A DNA stretch of 64,000 nucleotides, taken from the NCBI RefSeq assembly GCF_013409995.1, contig NZ_JACCBX010000001.1:184932-248931 (forward strand), read 5' to 3'. This document shows, piece by piece, positions 63,801 through 64,000 of this stretch. A program made the position numbers and the translations under genes. The notes under the pieces are model-generated. The model was not told where the DNA came from. It was given only the letters and a program-made list of their open reading frames with translations, and did no database searches. Numbering within the stretch: the first letter of the stretch is position 1; each line of letters begins with the position of its first letter. This DNA comes from Neobacillus driksii (lineage in GTDB: Bacteria > Bacillota > Bacilli > Bacillales > Cytobacillaceae).

Positions 63801-63981
63801 TAGAATGTATGAATCAAGCGGCGGCAGAGAAGAAATACAAATCAATTTGGCGAAGTCCGTTCATTCTGCAGCTGAAACGAATCTGTTGGAGGAGAGACAA
63901 GCCGTTATCCCGATGCAAGGGAGCAAACTATTCCTCCATTTGAAGCCATTTGAAGTGAAAACTATTGTAGTACCCAACTAG
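60862..63981 (+). CDS. GH38 alpha-mannosidase, Ams1-like (second copy)
   Basis: 1039 residues with the same layout as the 8697 enzyme. VGQSHIDLAWLW holds zinc ligands His252 and Asp254; the earlier His of the motif is Gln here, which is not a ligand in the fly Golgi enzyme. WLPDTFGYCASLPQ has the nucleophile Asp364; YGHGDGGGG is conserved. TTG 60862 lies 8 bases after GGAGG; the TTG at 60847 overlaps that site. No signal peptide. It follows a terminator, so it probably has its own promoter, which I could not identify in the 33-base gap. Confidence 0.86.
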   Translation: MQRIHRLIQYLNQHQVLESVQIPDWRAKRGFYAEPLTYEFESEGTILANEGDLLIHSGTTMFLEKEVSIPKGWRNRPFGFTFLVGAQGRPTNHEGLVSLDGHAYHGIDRNRSYVPFPENVRGQEKVQIKIELFNPAAQSVDELNHQNEPAEFDPPPLTLLKGRIELPNTAVQSLLATVKCYFEASKLLPEGNLEKYKMITELTEVYHKILFEKPEALTNPSWVAEIEDDLKIKLADIAGSSQGQMLMVGQSHIDLAWLWPMKEAVRKCSRTFSTMSTLLDENPNFTYAQSQPQAYAFVKEHYPEIYQRVKKHIADGRWEVVGGMWVEPDLNMPSGESLVRQLLYGMKFYKDEFGVQPKIEWLPDTFGYCASLPQLLKKAGLDYFMTTKMNWNDTNPFPYDLFYWEGIDGTRVLSYLNHGLNEYTHPKEIENHWNHFKQKKDYPKQMLLYGHGDGGGGVTQEMIDYLDRSSSLPGLPAVVNSTAHEFFDGIRQADPHLPTWVGDLYLELHRGTYTTHARNKKWNRKAEVLYREVEVWSSIASSFTGISPLPSLEEGWKLLLLNQFHDIIPGTSTPEVYLKSEVDYNEIFELGEKVKRDALRSLERQIKTVGEGDPLLLFNSLSWKRSETVRLVGGLELAGKVAVNQDGEILSTDILPLDHGQLELSFYVPDIPEMGYTTVWLKNRENPLIHNQDEFGHEWETAFYLVNWNEKGEISRLYDKLAQRDVLCNGGAANQLQLFHDRPLYWDAWDIDPKFEDQPAETAVLLEKGIQKGETKDVIRFKWQLAESVIEQDMILYHQSKRIDFQTKVDWQERHKLLKVAFPVEVVSHKATYEIPFGSVERATHTNTSWEKAQFEVCGHRFADLSEAGYGVSLLNDCKYGYDVKKNVLRLSLLRAPKWPDPGADLGHHEFTYSLFPHEGDFREAEVVKRGYELNHPVVVVSTSSHKGNLPSSNSFIATRSKHVILDTVKTSEDGTGLTLRMYESSGGREEIQINLAKSVHSAAETNLLEERQAVIPMQGSKLFLHLKPFEVKTIVVPN

Positions 63982-64000
63982 CCATAAAAAAAGGACTAAA

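Noticed and set aside
2-63981. Search for CRISPR arrays, tRNA/rRNA genes, insertion sequences and phage genes
   Set aside because: No regular spacer-repeat pattern, no tRNA-like cloverleaf noticed, and no transposase or integrase among the open frames.

Overview
The window reads as a low-GC Firmicute chromosome, most likely a Bacillaceae species close to Bacillus or Neobacillus. The grounds are strong AGGAGG ribosome sites, TTG/GTG starts, YesM/YesN-type two-component and LplA/LplB/YtcP-type ABC genes, YesL (DUF624) proteins, CcpA-like sites, and a hairpin repeat of a kind I recall from Bacillaceae genomes. The genus is inferred. Nearly the whole 64 kb is one catabolic island that looks dedicated to protein N-glycans: high-mannose chains, the chitobiose core and core fucose.

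Layout. 1-1872: 3' part of a GH85 endo-beta-N-acetylglucosaminidase with its terminator. 2048-11858: alpha-mannosidases GH38 (MngB-like), GH125, a DUF624 membrane protein, a GH20 hexosaminidase and an Ams1-like GH38. 11989-18841: ABC importer 1 followed by a YesM/YesN two-component pair. 18888-23148: a GH1 glycosidase, two ROK sugar kinases and mannose-6-phosphate isomerase. 23395-27009: DUF624, two Gfo/Idh/MocA oxidoreductases and a TIM-barrel isomerase. 27278-29567: a membrane-bound AraC regulator. 29765-33394: ABC importer 2. 33479-44819: a large clan GH-A hydrolase, an aspartylglucosaminidase, a second GH38-GH125 pair, a short GH20-like protein, an MFS carrier and an endonuclease/exonuclease/phosphatase (EEP) family protein. 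44820-45531: a Bacillaceae-type repeat, a decayed operon copy and the real promoter. 45532-51427: DUF624, ABC importer 3 and a GH29 fucosidase. 51434-52444: a LacI regulator on the minus strand. 52668-60828: the full non-phosphorylative L-fucose pathway, a second GH29 and two TIM-barrel isomerases. 60862-63981: another Ams1-like GH38.

How it works together (inference). The GH85 enzyme is probably secreted and frees glycans from glycoproteins. Three binding-protein-dependent importers, none with its own ATPase here, bring oligosaccharides and perhaps glyco-amino acids inside. All other hydrolases lack signal peptides, so trimming is cytoplasmic. GH38 and GH125 remove mannose, a GH1 or the clan GH-A protein may cleave Man-beta-GlcNAc, and GH20 removes GlcNAc. 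GH29 removes fucose and the asparaginase splits GlcNAc-Asn. Mannose goes through ROK kinase and ManA to fructose-6-phosphate. Fucose goes by dehydrogenase, lactonase, dehydratase, second dehydrogenase and hydrolase to pyruvate and lactate.

Regulation seen in the sequence: five copies of a GTTAYCGRTAAC-like palindrome around the fucose genes fit the LacI regulator, and repeated AAAAATSACATATTT boxes upstream of the DUF624/oxidoreductase operon and importer 2 fit the AraC regulator between them. No tRNA, rRNA, CRISPR array or intact mobile element was seen. All family calls come from reading motifs by eye; no database search was run.
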